Below, in pieces: positions 9,163-16,969 of a stretch of DNA of 63,377 nt. The notes under the pieces were generated by a model. That model saw nothing but the letters and a program-made list of their open reading frames with translations, made no database searches and was not told the DNA's origin. The stretch lies in NCBI GenBank assembly GCA_937934115.1, contig CALHAH010000003.1, forward strand, positions 40,001-103,377. Direction: 5' to 3'. Position 1 is the first letter of the stretch, and every line of letters starts with the position of its first letter. The translations under genes were made by a program, and so were the position numbers. The DNA comes from an uncultured Thermoanaerobaculum sp. (lineage in GTDB: Bacteria; Acidobacteriota; Thermoanaerobaculia; Thermoanaerobaculales; Thermoanaerobaculaceae).

Positions 9163-10051
9163 AAACGTAAACCGTTACGTGCACGGTTATCTGGCGGAAC
9201 TGACGGTGGGTAGGGCCCTTGCACCTTTGACCGTGGCTGCGTACCGCAGCGACCTGGTACGTTTTTGCCAGTGGCTGCAGGACCGCGGGCTGGAACCTGT
9301 GTCCTGCGAACGTGCGGAAGTCCGCCTTTACCTTTCGCAGCTTCGCAGCGCTGGGCTTTCGGCGCGCTCCGCAGCCCGAGCCCTTTCCAGCTTGCGTGGC
9401 TTTTTCCGATACCTAATGGAACAGGGAGCGATGCAGCACGACCCCACCCTCGAGCTGGAAAACCCCAAGCTCATGCGGGCGCTGCCACGGTACCTCACCC
9501 CTGAAGAGGTGGAGATGCTGTTGGCTGCTCCCGATCCCCAAACCCCCCAGGGTGTCCGGGACAAGGCCATGCTGGAGTTGCTTTACGCCACGGGGCTGCG
9601 GGTTTCTGAGCTGGTAGGCTTGAAGGTGTCACAGGTTCGCTTGGACCCGGGGTTTGTGCGGGTAGTGGGGAAAGGCAACAAAGAAAGGGTCGTCCCCATG
9701 GGGAGCGAGGCCCGCCTGTGGGTTGGGCGGTACCTCACCTCGGCCCGGGGTAGGCTGGTGCGGCAAGGATCTCCCGAGGCTCTTTTCCTCACCGTGCGCG
9801 GGGAAGCCATGACCCGACAGCGATTTTGGCAAATCATCAAGGCGTACGGGAAAAAAGTGGGCATCACGTCGCAGCTCTCGCCGCACGTGCTGCGCCACTC
9901 TTTTGCCACGCACCTTTTGGCTAACGGGGCTGATTTACGGGCGTTGCAGGTGATGCTGGGCCACGCCGACATTTCCACCACCGAGATTTACACCCATGTC
10001 ACCCGAGAAAGGCTGCGGCAGCTGTACGATCGTGCACACCCTCGGGCATAG
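9134..10051 (+). CDS. xerD: tyrosine recombinase, XerD/XerC type
   Basis: A 305-residue site-specific recombinase of standard length. The N-terminal SAM-like core-binding domain covers about residues 12-97. The catalytic domain has all six key residues: R156 (TGLRVSEL), K180 (GKGNKER), H251 and R254 (LSPHVLRHSFATH), H277 (LGHADIS) and nucleophile Y286 (TTEIYTHV). It would resolve chromosome dimers at dif with a partner recombinase. The pattern resembles XerD more than XerC, but I cannot exclude XerC. The ATG at 9134 follows AGGTAGGGGG with suitable spacing; longer in-frame extensions run through the upstream gene. There are no phage genes nearby, so this is not a prophage integrase. Confidence 0.9.
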   Translation: MKEKNRKDPENVNRYVHGYLAELTVGRALAPLTVAAYRSDLVRFCQWLQDRGLEPVSCERAEVRLYLSQLRSAGLSARSAARALSSLRGFFRYLMEQGAMQHDPTLELENPKLMRALPRYLTPEEVEMLLAAPDPQTPQGVRDKAMLELLYATGLRVSELVGLKVSQVRLDPGFVRVVGKGNKERVVPMGSEARLWVGRYLTSARGRLVRQGSPEALFLTVRGEAMTRQRFWQIIKAYGKKVGITSQLSPHVLRHSFATHLLANGADLRALQVMLGHADISTTEIYTHVTRERLRQLYDRAHPRA

Positions 10052-10052
10052 C

Positions 10053-10748
10053 GTGCGTTTTTTGCTTCTTTGGGCGACCCTGGTTGTGGCTTTTGCTGCC
10101 CCCAGTTTTGCCTCGTACCTCGTGGTTTTGACCGATGGTGGCTTTTTCCAGGTGGCCAGTGCGGCACTGGTAGGAACCGATCGCTTGCGACTGCAGCTTA
10201 CCGATGGGGCGTGGGTGGAGTTGCCGCTTGCGCGGGTGGAAAGGGTGGTGGAGGTGGCGGACCCTGAGCCGCAAGGCAAAGGCGAGCAGGAGCCCGGGGA
10301 AAAACCTTCGGTGGCGTGCACCCCGGCTTTTGCTTCCCAACCGTTGCCGGCAGAGCTCCCCTACGGCCGGGAGATTTTAGCAGCTGCTCAGCGCCACAAT
10401 CTGGATCCCAGGCTGTTGGCGGCGGTAGTGGCCGTGGAATCGGGTTTTAACCCTTTTGCCGTTTCCCCGGTGGGCGCTCGGGGCTTGATGCAACTCATGC
10501 CGGCAGTGTGGCTGGCCCACGGCCTCTTGGACCCCCATCAACCGGCTGCCAACCTGGAAGCCGGTGCTGCCCACTTGCGCAAGCTCTTGGACCGGTTTTC
10601 CCGATTGGACTGGGCTTTGGCTGCCTATAACGCGGGAGCGGCGGTGGTAGAGGCGTACGGAGGCGTTCCACCTTTTCCCGAGACCCGTACCTACGTGGCC
10701 CGGGTGTTAGCACGCTGGTGTCCTGGGGAGGGTAGGAACGGCTTGTGA
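10053..10748 (+). CDS. secreted lytic transglycosylase, SLT domain
   Basis: A 231-residue protein with a signal peptide (FLLLWATLVVAFAAPSFAS). A short N-terminal beta domain (about residues 20-70) is followed by an SLT/goose-lysozyme-like domain from about 105. The catalytic Glu is in VAVESGFNPFAVSPVGARG, followed by LMQLMP and ALAAYNAGAAVVEAYGGVPPF. It cleaves the glycan strands of peptidoglycan. The GTG at 10053 is one base after the recombinase stop, places the signal peptide at the N-terminus, and is preferred over upstream in-frame starts inside the recombinase gene. Confidence 0.87.
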   Translation: MRFLLLWATLVVAFAAPSFASYLVVLTDGGFFQVASAALVGTDRLRLQLTDGAWVELPLARVERVVEVADPEPQGKGEQEPGEKPSVACTPAFASQPLPAELPYGREILAAAQRHNLDPRLLAAVVAVESGFNPFAVSPVGARGLMQLMPAVWLAHGLLDPHQPAANLEAGAAHLRKLLDRFSRLDWALAAYNAGAAVVEAYGGVPPFPETRTYVARVLARWCPGEGRNGL

Positions 10749-10755
10749 ATGTGCG

Positions 10756-10761
10756 TATAAT
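10756..10761 (+). promoter_or_regulatory. -10 element TATAAT upstream of nuo genes
   Basis: A perfect TATAAT in a GC-rich setting, 62 bases before the nuoB ATG. It implies a leader of about 55 bases. No good -35 element is recognised. Confidence 0.5.
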
Positions 10762-10823
10762 GCTCTTGGCTCTGGGAAGCTCGTCGCCCAGGTCCGGGTT
10801 TTAGTTGCGGGAGGGCGCGGATC

Positions 10824-11333
10824 ATGAGGACACCGGATGGCAGCAGCGCGTTTTTAACCACCAAGCTGGAAAAGCTTTTGGATAAGGCCCGGGCCAACAG
10901 CCTTTGGCCTTACCCCTTTGGCACCGCTTGTTGCGGGATTGAGTTCATGTCGGTGATGATGGGGCACTACGACCTCTCGAGATTTGGCGCAGAAGTGGTG
11001 CGCTTTTCTCCCCGGCAGTCCGACCTCTTAATCGTAGCCGGTACCATCACCGACAAATTGGCGCCTGTTTTAGTTCGGATCTACGAGCAAATGGCGGAAC
11101 CCAAGTACGTGATTTCCATGGGTGCCTGTGCTTGCACCGGCGGTTTTTACCGAGCCTACCACGTGGTGCAAGGCATTGACGAGTTTATTCCGGTGGACGT
11201 ATACGTGCCCGGGTGCCCCCCCACGCCCGAGGCGTTGTTTGCCGGTGTTTTGAAGCTGCAGGAGATGATCGAAAGGGGGGAGACGCATTACCAGCGAATG
11301 GTAGCTGCCCAGCGGGCAGCAGCGGGGGCGTGA
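10824..11333 (+). CDS. nuoB: NADH-quinone oxidoreductase subunit B
   Basis: A 169-residue complex I subunit that holds terminal iron-sulfur cluster N2. The cluster ligands are visible: the tandem cysteines in [11 protein letters not shown], the Cys of MGACACTGG and the Cys of [11 protein letters not shown]. It passes electrons to quinone at the interface with the D subunit and sits on the cytoplasmic side of the membrane. It is the first gene of a three-gene set with nuoCD and nuoI. The next start is one base after its stop. Confidence 0.96.
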   Translation: MRTPDGSSAFLTTKLEKLLDKARANSLWPYPFGTACCGIEFMSVMMGHYDLSRFGAEVVRFSPRQSDLLIVAGTITDKLAPVLVRIYEQMAEPKYVISMGACACTGGFYRAYHVVQGIDEFIPVDVYVPGCPPTPEALFAGVLKLQEMIERGETHYQRMVAAQRAAAGA

Positions 11334-11334
11334 G

Positions 11335-13032
11335 ATGGCCACAAGAGAGGCAAGAAGCGCGGCTGTTCGCCAAGCCTTCCCGGACGAAAACCTGGTGCGG
11401 GAGCTTCCCGGTGGCGATCAGCAGACGTTCGTGGTGGACCGCAAGGTGCTTTGGGACTTTGCCAAGCACCTCAAGGAGCACCCCGACTTAAACTTTGACC
11501 TGCTTTTGGACATTTGTGGCGTGGACTGGTGGGGTAAGCGCGAGCCGCGCTTTGATGCGGTGTACCACCTGTACTCTCTGCGCCATGGGCATCGCCTTCG
11601 CATCAAGGTGCCTGTGGCCGAGGAGGATCCGGTTGTGCCCTCGGTTTACGGGCTGTGGAAAGCCGCCGATTGGTTCGAGCGGGAAGCCTACGACATGTTT
11701 GGCATCCGCTTTTCGGGCCACCCCAACTTGCGCCGGATCCTCACCCACGACTCGTTCCAGGGGCACCCCTTGCGCAAGGACTACGACCCTGGCCAGCGTT
11801 GGCTTTTAAGGGAGGAAGAGCAGTACGTTCCCCAATGGGCCAAGATCCCGCAAGAAGACGAGGACCACTTTGAAACGCAGGTTCTGAACCTGGGTCCCGC
11901 CCACCCTGCCACCCACGGCACCCTGCGCACCGTGGTGCGGCTGGACGGGGAAGTTATCACCGAGGCGGAAACCGAAATTGGTTACCTCCACCGCTGCTTT
12001 GAAAAAATGTCCGAGCGCCACACGTGGAACCAGGTGATACCCTACACCGATAGGCTCAATTACTGCTCTTCTATGATCAACGGTGTGGGGTATGCGCTCA
12101 CCGTGGAAAACATGTTGGGTATTGAAGCTCCCCCACGGGCGCAGGTGGTGCGGGTGATCCTTTCCGAGCTTTCGCGCATCATGGACCATATCGTGGACAT
12201 TGGCGCCAACCTCACGGATTTAGGCGCCATGACGCCGTTCTTGTACCTTTACCAAGCTCGGGAGGAGATTTACTCGTTACTTGAAGCCTGTTCTGGCGGA
12301 AGGCTCACCGTTTCCTACGTACGTATTGGCGGTTTGGCCGAAGATGTACCTCCGGACTTTGCCGATGCGGTGCGTTACCTCCTCAGGCGGATTCCACCGC
12401 TTGTTGATGACATGGAAAGGCTCATCACCGAAAACCGCATCTTCCGTGAGCGTACCGAAGGTATCGGCAAGATTTCCGCGGAGGAAGCCATAAACTGGGG
12501 CTGGACAGGCCCTTGCCTTCGCGCCTGCGGTGTGGCTTACGACGTGCGCAAGGCTCACCCGTACCTCGGTTACGATGGTTACGATTTTAAGGTTCCCATC
12601 GCCCACACCGGCGACACCTACGCCCGATACTTGGTGCGGGTGGAGGAGATGCGGCAGAGCCTGCGCATTGTGGAGCAAGCCTTGGCCAATTTGCCGGACG
12701 GTCCGATTATCGTGGAAAACCACCACGTGGCCTTGCCACCCAAAGCTCGCGTTTATACGGAAATGGAGTCCCTCATTTACCACTTCAAGCTCATTATGGA
12801 AGGCATGAAGGTGCCGGCGGGTGAGTACTACGGGTACGTGGAGGGGGCCAACGGCGAGCTAGGCTTTTACGCCATTTCCGATGGGGGTGGAAAGCCTTAC
12901 CGGTTAAAGGTGCGCCCGCCCTGCTTTGCCATTTTCCAAGCCTACCCCCACATGCTGAAGGGGCACCTGGTGGCGGATAGCGTGGCTATCTTGGGAAGCC
13001 TGAACATCATTGCCGGGGAGCTGGACCGATGA
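11335..13032 (+). CDS. nuoCD: fused NADH-quinone oxidoreductase subunits C and D
   Basis: A 565-residue natural fusion. Residues about 1-165 are the 30-kDa C subunit (motif REAYDMFGIRFSGHPNLRRI), then a short linker and the 49-kDa D subunit from about 180 (LNLGPAHPATHGTLR, HRCFEKM, the quinone-site region and RPPCFAIFQAY near the end). Such fusions are known in several phyla. It assembles with NuoB and NuoI in the peripheral arm of complex I. It overlaps nuoI by four bases (ATGA). Membrane subunits and the NADH-dehydrogenase module are not adjacent. Confidence 0.95.
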   Translation: MATREARSAAVRQAFPDENLVRELPGGDQQTFVVDRKVLWDFAKHLKEHPDLNFDLLLDICGVDWWGKREPRFDAVYHLYSLRHGHRLRIKVPVAEEDPVVPSVYGLWKAADWFEREAYDMFGIRFSGHPNLRRILTHDSFQGHPLRKDYDPGQRWLLREEEQYVPQWAKIPQEDEDHFETQVLNLGPAHPATHGTLRTVVRLDGEVITEAETEIGYLHRCFEKMSERHTWNQVIPYTDRLNYCSSMINGVGYALTVENMLGIEAPPRAQVVRVILSELSRIMDHIVDIGANLTDLGAMTPFLYLYQAREEIYSLLEACSGGRLTVSYVRIGGLAEDVPPDFADAVRYLLRRIPPLVDDMERLITENRIFRERTEGIGKISAEEAINWGWTGPCLRACGVAYDVRKAHPYLGYDGYDFKVPIAHTGDTYARYLVRVEEMRQSLRIVEQALANLPDGPIIVENHHVALPPKARVYTEMESLIYHFKLIMEGMKVPAGEYYGYVEGANGELGFYAISDGGGKPYRLKVRPPCFAIFQAYPHMLKGHLVADSVAILGSLNIIAGELDR

Positions 13033-13607
13033 AAGACGACGTGATCGTTTGCAATCCCCGTCCGTTGCGCTTTTGGCAACGTTTTTACCTCGTGGAGGTG
13101 CTGAAGGGGCTCGGGGTCACCCTGCGCCATTTCTTGGGAAACCTCTTTTCCCGCAAGTACACGGTCACCGTGGAATGGCCGGAGGTGAAGCGCGAGTACT
13201 CCGAGCGCCTGCGCGGACGGCACGTGATTCTTACCCGAGAAGACGGCTCTCCTCGCTGCGTTGCCTGCTACATGTGCGAAACCGCGTGTCCCGCCGATTG
13301 CATTCATATTGAGGCCGACGAGGACCCCAACGCCCCCGTAGAGTGGGAAAAGCAGCCCAAGGTGTTCACCATTGATCTTTTGCGGTGCGTTTTCTGCGGC
13401 TTTTGCGTAGATGCGTGCCCCAAAGAGGCCATTATCATGACCCGCACCCACGAAATGGCCTTCCGCACGCGGGAAGAGGCGGTGATTGGTTTGGACCAGC
13501 TCCTCTACCGAGGGCCTCTCTCGGAGCTCGATATGGGCTACCGTCCCTACTACGGCGAGCCGAAGACCCGCATCAAGCTGCCTATCCCCACCAGGCCAGA
13601 GCCGTAA
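13029..13607 (+). CDS. nuoI: NADH-quinone oxidoreductase subunit I (2x[4Fe-4S])
   Basis: A 192-residue complex I subunit carrying clusters N6a and N6b. Two complete C-x2-C-x2-C-x3-C-P motifs are present: CVACYMCETACP (near 78-89) and CVFCGFCVDACP (near 119-130). An N-terminal amphipathic segment (FWQRFYLVEVLKGLGVTLRH) would anchor it at the membrane. It relays electrons from the NADH side to NuoB. It is last of the B-CD-I set; the cold-shock gene then converges on it. Confidence 0.93.
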   Translation: MKDDVIVCNPRPLRFWQRFYLVEVLKGLGVTLRHFLGNLFSRKYTVTVEWPEVKREYSERLRGRHVILTREDGSPRCVACYMCETACPADCIHIEADEDPNAPVEWEKQPKVFTIDLLRCVFCGFCVDACPKEAIIMTRTHEMAFRTREEAVIGLDQLLYRGPLSELDMGYRPYYGEPKTRIKLPIPTRPEP

Positions 13608-13684
13608 GCTGGAAGAGCTTCTGTTACCCGACGGACAGGAACCCGACGCCAAAGCCTTGCGGAGGACAAACCTTGACTTGCGCG

Positions 13685-13709
13685 AAAAAAAGCGGCGCCG
13701 AAGCGCCGC
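13685..13709 (-). terminator. intrinsic terminator of the cold-shock gene
   Basis: GCGGCGC and GCGCCGC form a 7-bp stem with a 4-base loop (13692-13709). On the minus strand it is followed by seven T residues. It lies about 24 bases beyond the cold-shock stop codon. Confidence 0.9.
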
Positions 13710-13732
13710 AGCAAAAGGCTTTCTTGTGCCGC

Positions 13733-13933
13733 TTAGATTTGCCGCACGTTCTTGGCCTGGAGCCCCTTGGGACCACGCTCGACGTCAAACTGCACGCGGG
13801 CGCCTTCCTTGAGGGTCCGGAAGCCCTCACCCACGATGGCGGAGTAGTGGACAAAAACGTCCTCGCCGCTCTCCTGGGTGATGAAGCCAAAGCCCTTTGT
13901 TTCGTTAAACCACTTCACTGTACCTGTTGCCAT
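13733..13933 (-). CDS. cold-shock domain protein (CspA family)
   Basis: A 66-residue single cold-shock-domain protein, the standard size. RNP1 (KGFGFITQ) and RNP2 (VFVHYSAI) bind single-stranded RNA or DNA, so it acts as an RNA chaperone. GAGGAG lies just ahead of the ATG. The upstream leader contains a GGTCCC/GGGACC hairpin (13951-13969) that might modulate translation. It has its own strong terminator. Confidence 0.95.
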   Translation of the reverse strand: MATGTVKWFNETKGFGFITQESGEDVFVHYSAIVGEGFRTLKEGARVQFDVERGPKGLQAKNVRQI

Positions 13934-14002
13934 GCTGCACTCCTCGTTTCGGTCCCGCTTTTGGGGACCCTGGTCCTTGCTGGGGGCGTCCCAGCGGCCA
14001 AC

Positions 14003-14036
14003 AGAAAAAGCCGCGAACTCGCCTCATTTCGCGGCT
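14003..14036 (-). terminator. hairpin with T-run upstream of the cold-shock gene
   Basis: On the minus strand, AGCCGCGAA pairs with TTCGCGGCT (14009-14036), followed by TTTTCTG. It would end transcription coming from the DUF2520 gene side, or the 3' end of a small RNA encoded at about 14040-14120. Confidence 0.6.
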
Positions 14037-14382
14037 GGTCTTGCTCTCGATTTTGGAGAAATCCCGATACACCGTACAACTCACCCGTGAGAATGGTCTC
14101 AAAGCTCTACCCATAAGTCAACCCCCCGCATCGTCTCATCAAAAAGCTGCCCGAAAGGGGTTGGACCGCCGCTCCGCCTGTGGGGTCGGCTAGGTAAATG
14201 CGGGGCGCGGTGGGGCAATGTGGGGCCGCTTCGCGGCGGCTAACCGCTCCGCGGCGGCTGACTGCTCCGTGGCGGCTAACACACCCGCGCGCAGCGCGGG
14301 TTTCACCGTTTGTCCTTGCAAGCTGTAACGGGGCTTTTCACGTTTTTTGTTTACGACCTGCCACGGATTCAAGCTTTTGCCC
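14037..14382. other. non-coding spacer between cold-shock and DUF2520 genes
   Basis: No gene is supported. It contains the tandem repeat cluster listed separately, a structured-looking stretch at about 14041-14121 on the minus strand ending in the hairpin at 14009-14036, and unremarkable sequence at 14303-14382. Confidence 0.5.
14162..14302 (+). repeat. palindromic repeat cluster with three tandem 18-bp units
   Basis: AATGTGGGGCCGC begins a run of three 18-base units at 14226-14243, 14244-14261 and 14262-14279. The consensus is CCGCTCCGCGGCGGCTAA, differing at only a few positions. A related CCCGCGCGCAGCGCGGG palindrome follows at about 14283-14300. A degenerate unit (CCGCCGCTCCGCCTGTGGGG) precedes it. 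The heads match the REP-like family found elsewhere in the window. Confidence 0.8.
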
Positions 14383-15219
14383 TTAAAGGTCCTCGGTTTC
14401 CGGGTTTTGCTGCGGAAAAACCTCGCCGCGAAGACGCGCAGAAACAAACGCCGTAAGGGCCTGATAGACGGCCTTTACCTCCGGCTGCAAAACGTTCTCA
14501 TGAGCGTGGATGGTGCCGTAGTCGTTGCGCACCAGCGGCCCCGTGAGCAGATTCCAACCGTGCCCGCCGGTGGCCTGTTCTACCACCGTGGCAGCCAGCT
14601 TTCGCAGGGCCAAGGAAATGTGCTCGGCAGGAAACCCCGCCCGTCGCAGCTCTTCTTGGGCGGCTTGCAGGAGCGCGTGAACTAAAGGCGCGGCCAGGGT
14701 CGCGGCTGCGTGGTAGAGGGGCCAAGAGAGGGTCGGGGCGTGAACCGGTACCATGCCAGTGGCCTCAGCGAGCTCGTGTCCGGCAGCCACAGCTGTGGGG
14801 TGGCCGGCAAGGGTAACCACCGCGCCGCGAAAGTCCACAACCGGCTCTATAGGGTGTGGAAAAGGGAGAAGGGGGTGGAACACACCGGTGGCAAACCCGG
14901 CGCCGGCGAGGGAATCGAGAACAGAGGGACCGAAGGCTCCGGAACAATGAAGAATGATTGCCCCCGACGGCAAGCGGGGGGCTAAAGCCATGCCCACTTC
15001 GGCTATTTGGGCGTCGCGAACCGCGAGAATCACCCGTGTGGCCGGGGGTAACGGGCGGTGGCTCTCAAGGAGCAGCCTTTGCGGGAGGACTTGGGCAGCG
15101 TTGGTACGGCTTTCCAAAGAATGGCACACTACGCCAAAAAAAGACACGTGGTGCTGGTAGAGCACCCTGGCCAGCTGTAAACCCAGGCGACCTGCTCCCA
15201 CAATGAGCCAAGGTTCCAT
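14383..15219 (-). CDS. Rossmann-like DUF2520 domain protein
   Basis: A 278-residue protein beginning WLIVGAGRLGLQLARVL, a GxGxxG dinucleotide-binding motif. It continues with a second domain typical of DUF2520 proteins (GVFHPLLPFP...; YHAAATLAAPLVHALLQ). The architecture resembles F420/NADP-dependent and 6-phosphogluconate-type dehydrogenases, but the substrate is unknown. In other bacteria such genes often sit near pantothenate genes; here it is divergent from hrcA. The ATG at 15219 puts the nucleotide-binding motif at the N-terminus. A longer in-frame start (15336) would run across the hrcA promoter region and is rejected. Confidence 0.8.
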   Translation of the reverse strand: MEPWLIVGAGRLGLQLARVLYQHHVSFFGVVCHSLESRTNAAQVLPQRLLLESHRPLPPATRVILAVRDAQIAEVGMALAPRLPSGAIILHCSGAFGPSVLDSLAGAGFATGVFHPLLPFPHPIEPVVDFRGAVVTLAGHPTAVAAGHELAEATGMVPVHAPTLSWPLYHAAATLAAPLVHALLQAAQEELRRAGFPAEHISLALRKLAATVVEQATGGHGWNLLTGPLVRNDYGTIHAHENVLQPEVKAVYQALTAFVSARLRGEVFPQQNPETEDL

Positions 15220-15237
15220 AGCTTGTTCATGATAAGG

Positions 15238-15243
15238 TAAACT
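15238..15243 (+). promoter_or_regulatory. -10 element TAAACT upstream of hrcA
   Basis: It lies 21 bases before the ATG, with AGGAG sequences between. I looked for a CIRCE operator (TTAGCACTC with its inverted partner) around it and did not find one. Confidence 0.4.
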
Positions 15244-15264
15244 GAAGGAGCGGCAGGAGCGGCT

Positions 15265-16323
15265 ATGGGGGACCGTGGGGAGCTTTCCGCTAGGGAGCGC
15301 GTAATCGTATGCGAGGTAGTGTCGCTTTACCTCCAAAGCGGGGAGCCTGTAGCCTCGGGTGTCCTTGCCCAGGTTTCCAGCACCGGCCTGTCGTCGGCGT
15401 CACTTCGCAACATCATGGCGGTGTTGGAGGAAAAAGGGCTCCTCGTACAGCCTCACCCCTCGGCAGGTCGCATACCCACCGACCAGGCCCTCAAGGTTTA
15501 CGTGGAAACGTTAGCGCAAGAGGCGGCATTGCCGGAGGGAGAAGCGCAAGTCCTGGCGGCTCGCCTTCCTCGGGAGGGTTCCTTGGACGAGCTCCTGCAG
15601 CACGTGAGTGGGGTTTTAGCCGAAACCACCGCGGAGGTGGGCTTGGCTGCCGCGCCGGCACCGCGGGAAGCTGCTCTCGAGGCCATCCATTTCGTTAAGG
15701 TGTCCAGAGAGCGCGTGATGGCCGTAGTGGTCACTCAGGGTGGGCTGGTAGACTCCAGACTTCTGCCCACGGATCGGGAGTTTTCGTCTGAAGACCTGGA
15801 GCGTATCTCCAACTACTGCACCCATGAGTTTCGCGGCTTGAAGCTTTCAGAGGTGCAGAGCAAGCTGCACGGGGTGGTGGCAGAGGAGAAAGCGCGGGGG
15901 GATGCGTTGTTGGCGGGGGTTTTGGTGTTGACGCAAAAAGCCCTGGAGGGTGAGCTAAAAACTGGCGGTGAGCTCTTTACACACGGGACCGAGCACCTGT
16001 TGGCAAAGGCTGGCCCCAAGGAGCTGGTGGCGGTACGCGACTTCTTCCGCGCCTTGGCGGATAAAACATCGCTGCTTCAGCTTTTGGACGCCTACTTAGA
16101 AGCGCCAGGTCCGCGGGTGATCTTTGGGCCGGAGCTTCACTTTGATGCCGAGGGCAAGCTGTCGCTTATCGTCACCTCGTTTCACTTGGAAAGCGGGGAG
16201 GAGGGGTTGGTGGGCGTGGTGGGTTTCAAGCGCATGGACTATCCGCGAATCGTGCCAATTGTGGACTTTGTGGGTCGGTTCATCACGGCCATGGGCATGA
16301 GGAGGCTTTACCAGTATGAATGA
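15265..16323 (+). CDS. hrcA: heat-inducible transcription repressor HrcA
   Basis: A 352-residue protein of normal length. The N-terminal winged helix contains SSASLRNIMAVLEEKGLL and HPSAGRIPTDQAL, both diagnostic of HrcA. The GAF-like and inserted dimerisation domains follow (GGLVDSRLLPTDREFSSEDLERISNY). HrcA normally binds CIRCE to repress heat-shock genes, with GroEL as corepressor. It heads the operon hrcA-grpE-dnaK-dnaJ-prmA-rsmE and overlaps grpE by eight bases. No CIRCE element is seen at its own promoter, so regulation may act at other loci or by another operator. Confidence 0.94.
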   Translation: MGDRGELSARERVIVCEVVSLYLQSGEPVASGVLAQVSSTGLSSASLRNIMAVLEEKGLLVQPHPSAGRIPTDQALKVYVETLAQEAALPEGEAQVLAARLPREGSLDELLQHVSGVLAETTAEVGLAAAPAPREAALEAIHFVKVSRERVMAVVVTQGGLVDSRLLPTDREFSSEDLERISNYCTHEFRGLKLSEVQSKLHGVVAEEKARGDALLAGVLVLTQKALEGELKTGGELFTHGTEHLLAKAGPKELVAVRDFFRALADKTSLLQLLDAYLEAPGPRVIFGPELHFDAEGKLSLIVTSFHLESGEEGLVGVVGFKRMDYPRIVPIVDFVGRFITAMGMRRLYQYE

Positions 16324-16969
16324 GCATGAGGAAAAGGGGCTGCAAGAGTTGCAGCAAAGCGAGGATGCGTCCCCAACTGCAGAGGGGTCACCGGCAGCAG
16401 GAGCTCCCGAGGGTGTGGAGGAGGGTGTGGACCAAGCCTTGCAGGAGGAGCTTTCGCGGTTGCAGGAAGAGCTTAACCGCTTTCGCGAGCTTTACCTGCG
16501 CAAGCTTGCCGATTTTGAGAACTTTCGCAAACGAAAGGAAAAGGAAGTGGAGGACTTTCGCTTGGCTGCCCACGCTGACCTCATGCGCGATGTGCTTCCG
16601 GTACTGGACAACCTGGAGAGGGCTTTGGCGGTTCCCGAAGGCGATGGTTCCGGCATCCGCGCCGGGGTGGAACTGGTGCTGCGTCAGCTCAAGGATGTCC
16701 TTCGCCGCTACGGCTTGGTGGAGCTCAACCCTCAAGCCGAGGCTTTTGACCCACGGTACCACGAAGCCATTGCTCGCCAGGAGCGGGAGGACGTGCAGAC
16801 AGACCAAGTGCTGGAGGTGCTGCAAAAAGGCTATACCTTGCGGGGGAAGCTCCTGCGCCCAGCGCTGGTGGTGGTGGGCGTTCCCAAGAAGCGCGGGGGG
16901 CCTGATGAAGGCGATACGTCCAGTGCGGAGGAAAGCGGTGGGAGCCGAGGTGACCCATGGGTGCGGTGA
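16316..16969 (+). CDS. grpE: nucleotide exchange factor GrpE
   Basis: A 217-residue cochaperone that releases ADP from DnaK. It has an acidic, low-complexity N-terminus (about residues 1-40), then a long coiled coil (LQEELSRLQEELNRFRELYL, LADFENFRKRKEKE), the four-helix core (LPVLDNLERAL) and the C-terminal beta-wing (GYTLRGKLLRPALVVVG). It overlaps hrcA by eight bases and dnaK by thirteen, indicating coupled translation. Confidence 0.95.
   Translation: MNEHEEKGLQELQQSEDASPTAEGSPAAGAPEGVEEGVDQALQEELSRLQEELNRFRELYLRKLADFENFRKRKEKEVEDFRLAAHADLMRDVLPVLDNLERALAVPEGDGSGIRAGVELVLRQLKDVLRRYGLVELNPQAEAFDPRYHEAIARQEREDVQTDQVLEVLQKGYTLRGKLLRPALVVVGVPKKRGGPDEGDTSSAEESGGSRGDPWVR

Noticed and set aside
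9134-10051. Phage or island integrase
   Set aside because: The protein has the standard XerC/D length and motifs, there is no adjacent tRNA or att duplication, and the neighbours are housekeeping genes.
14226-14300. CRISPR array
   Set aside because: The units are directly adjacent 18-mers with no unique spacers, belong to the dispersed palindrome family, and no cas gene is near.
15180-15300. CIRCE operator for HrcA
   Set aside because: No TTAGCACTC-N9-GAGTGCTAA-like inverted repeat is present upstream of hrcA or between the operon genes.
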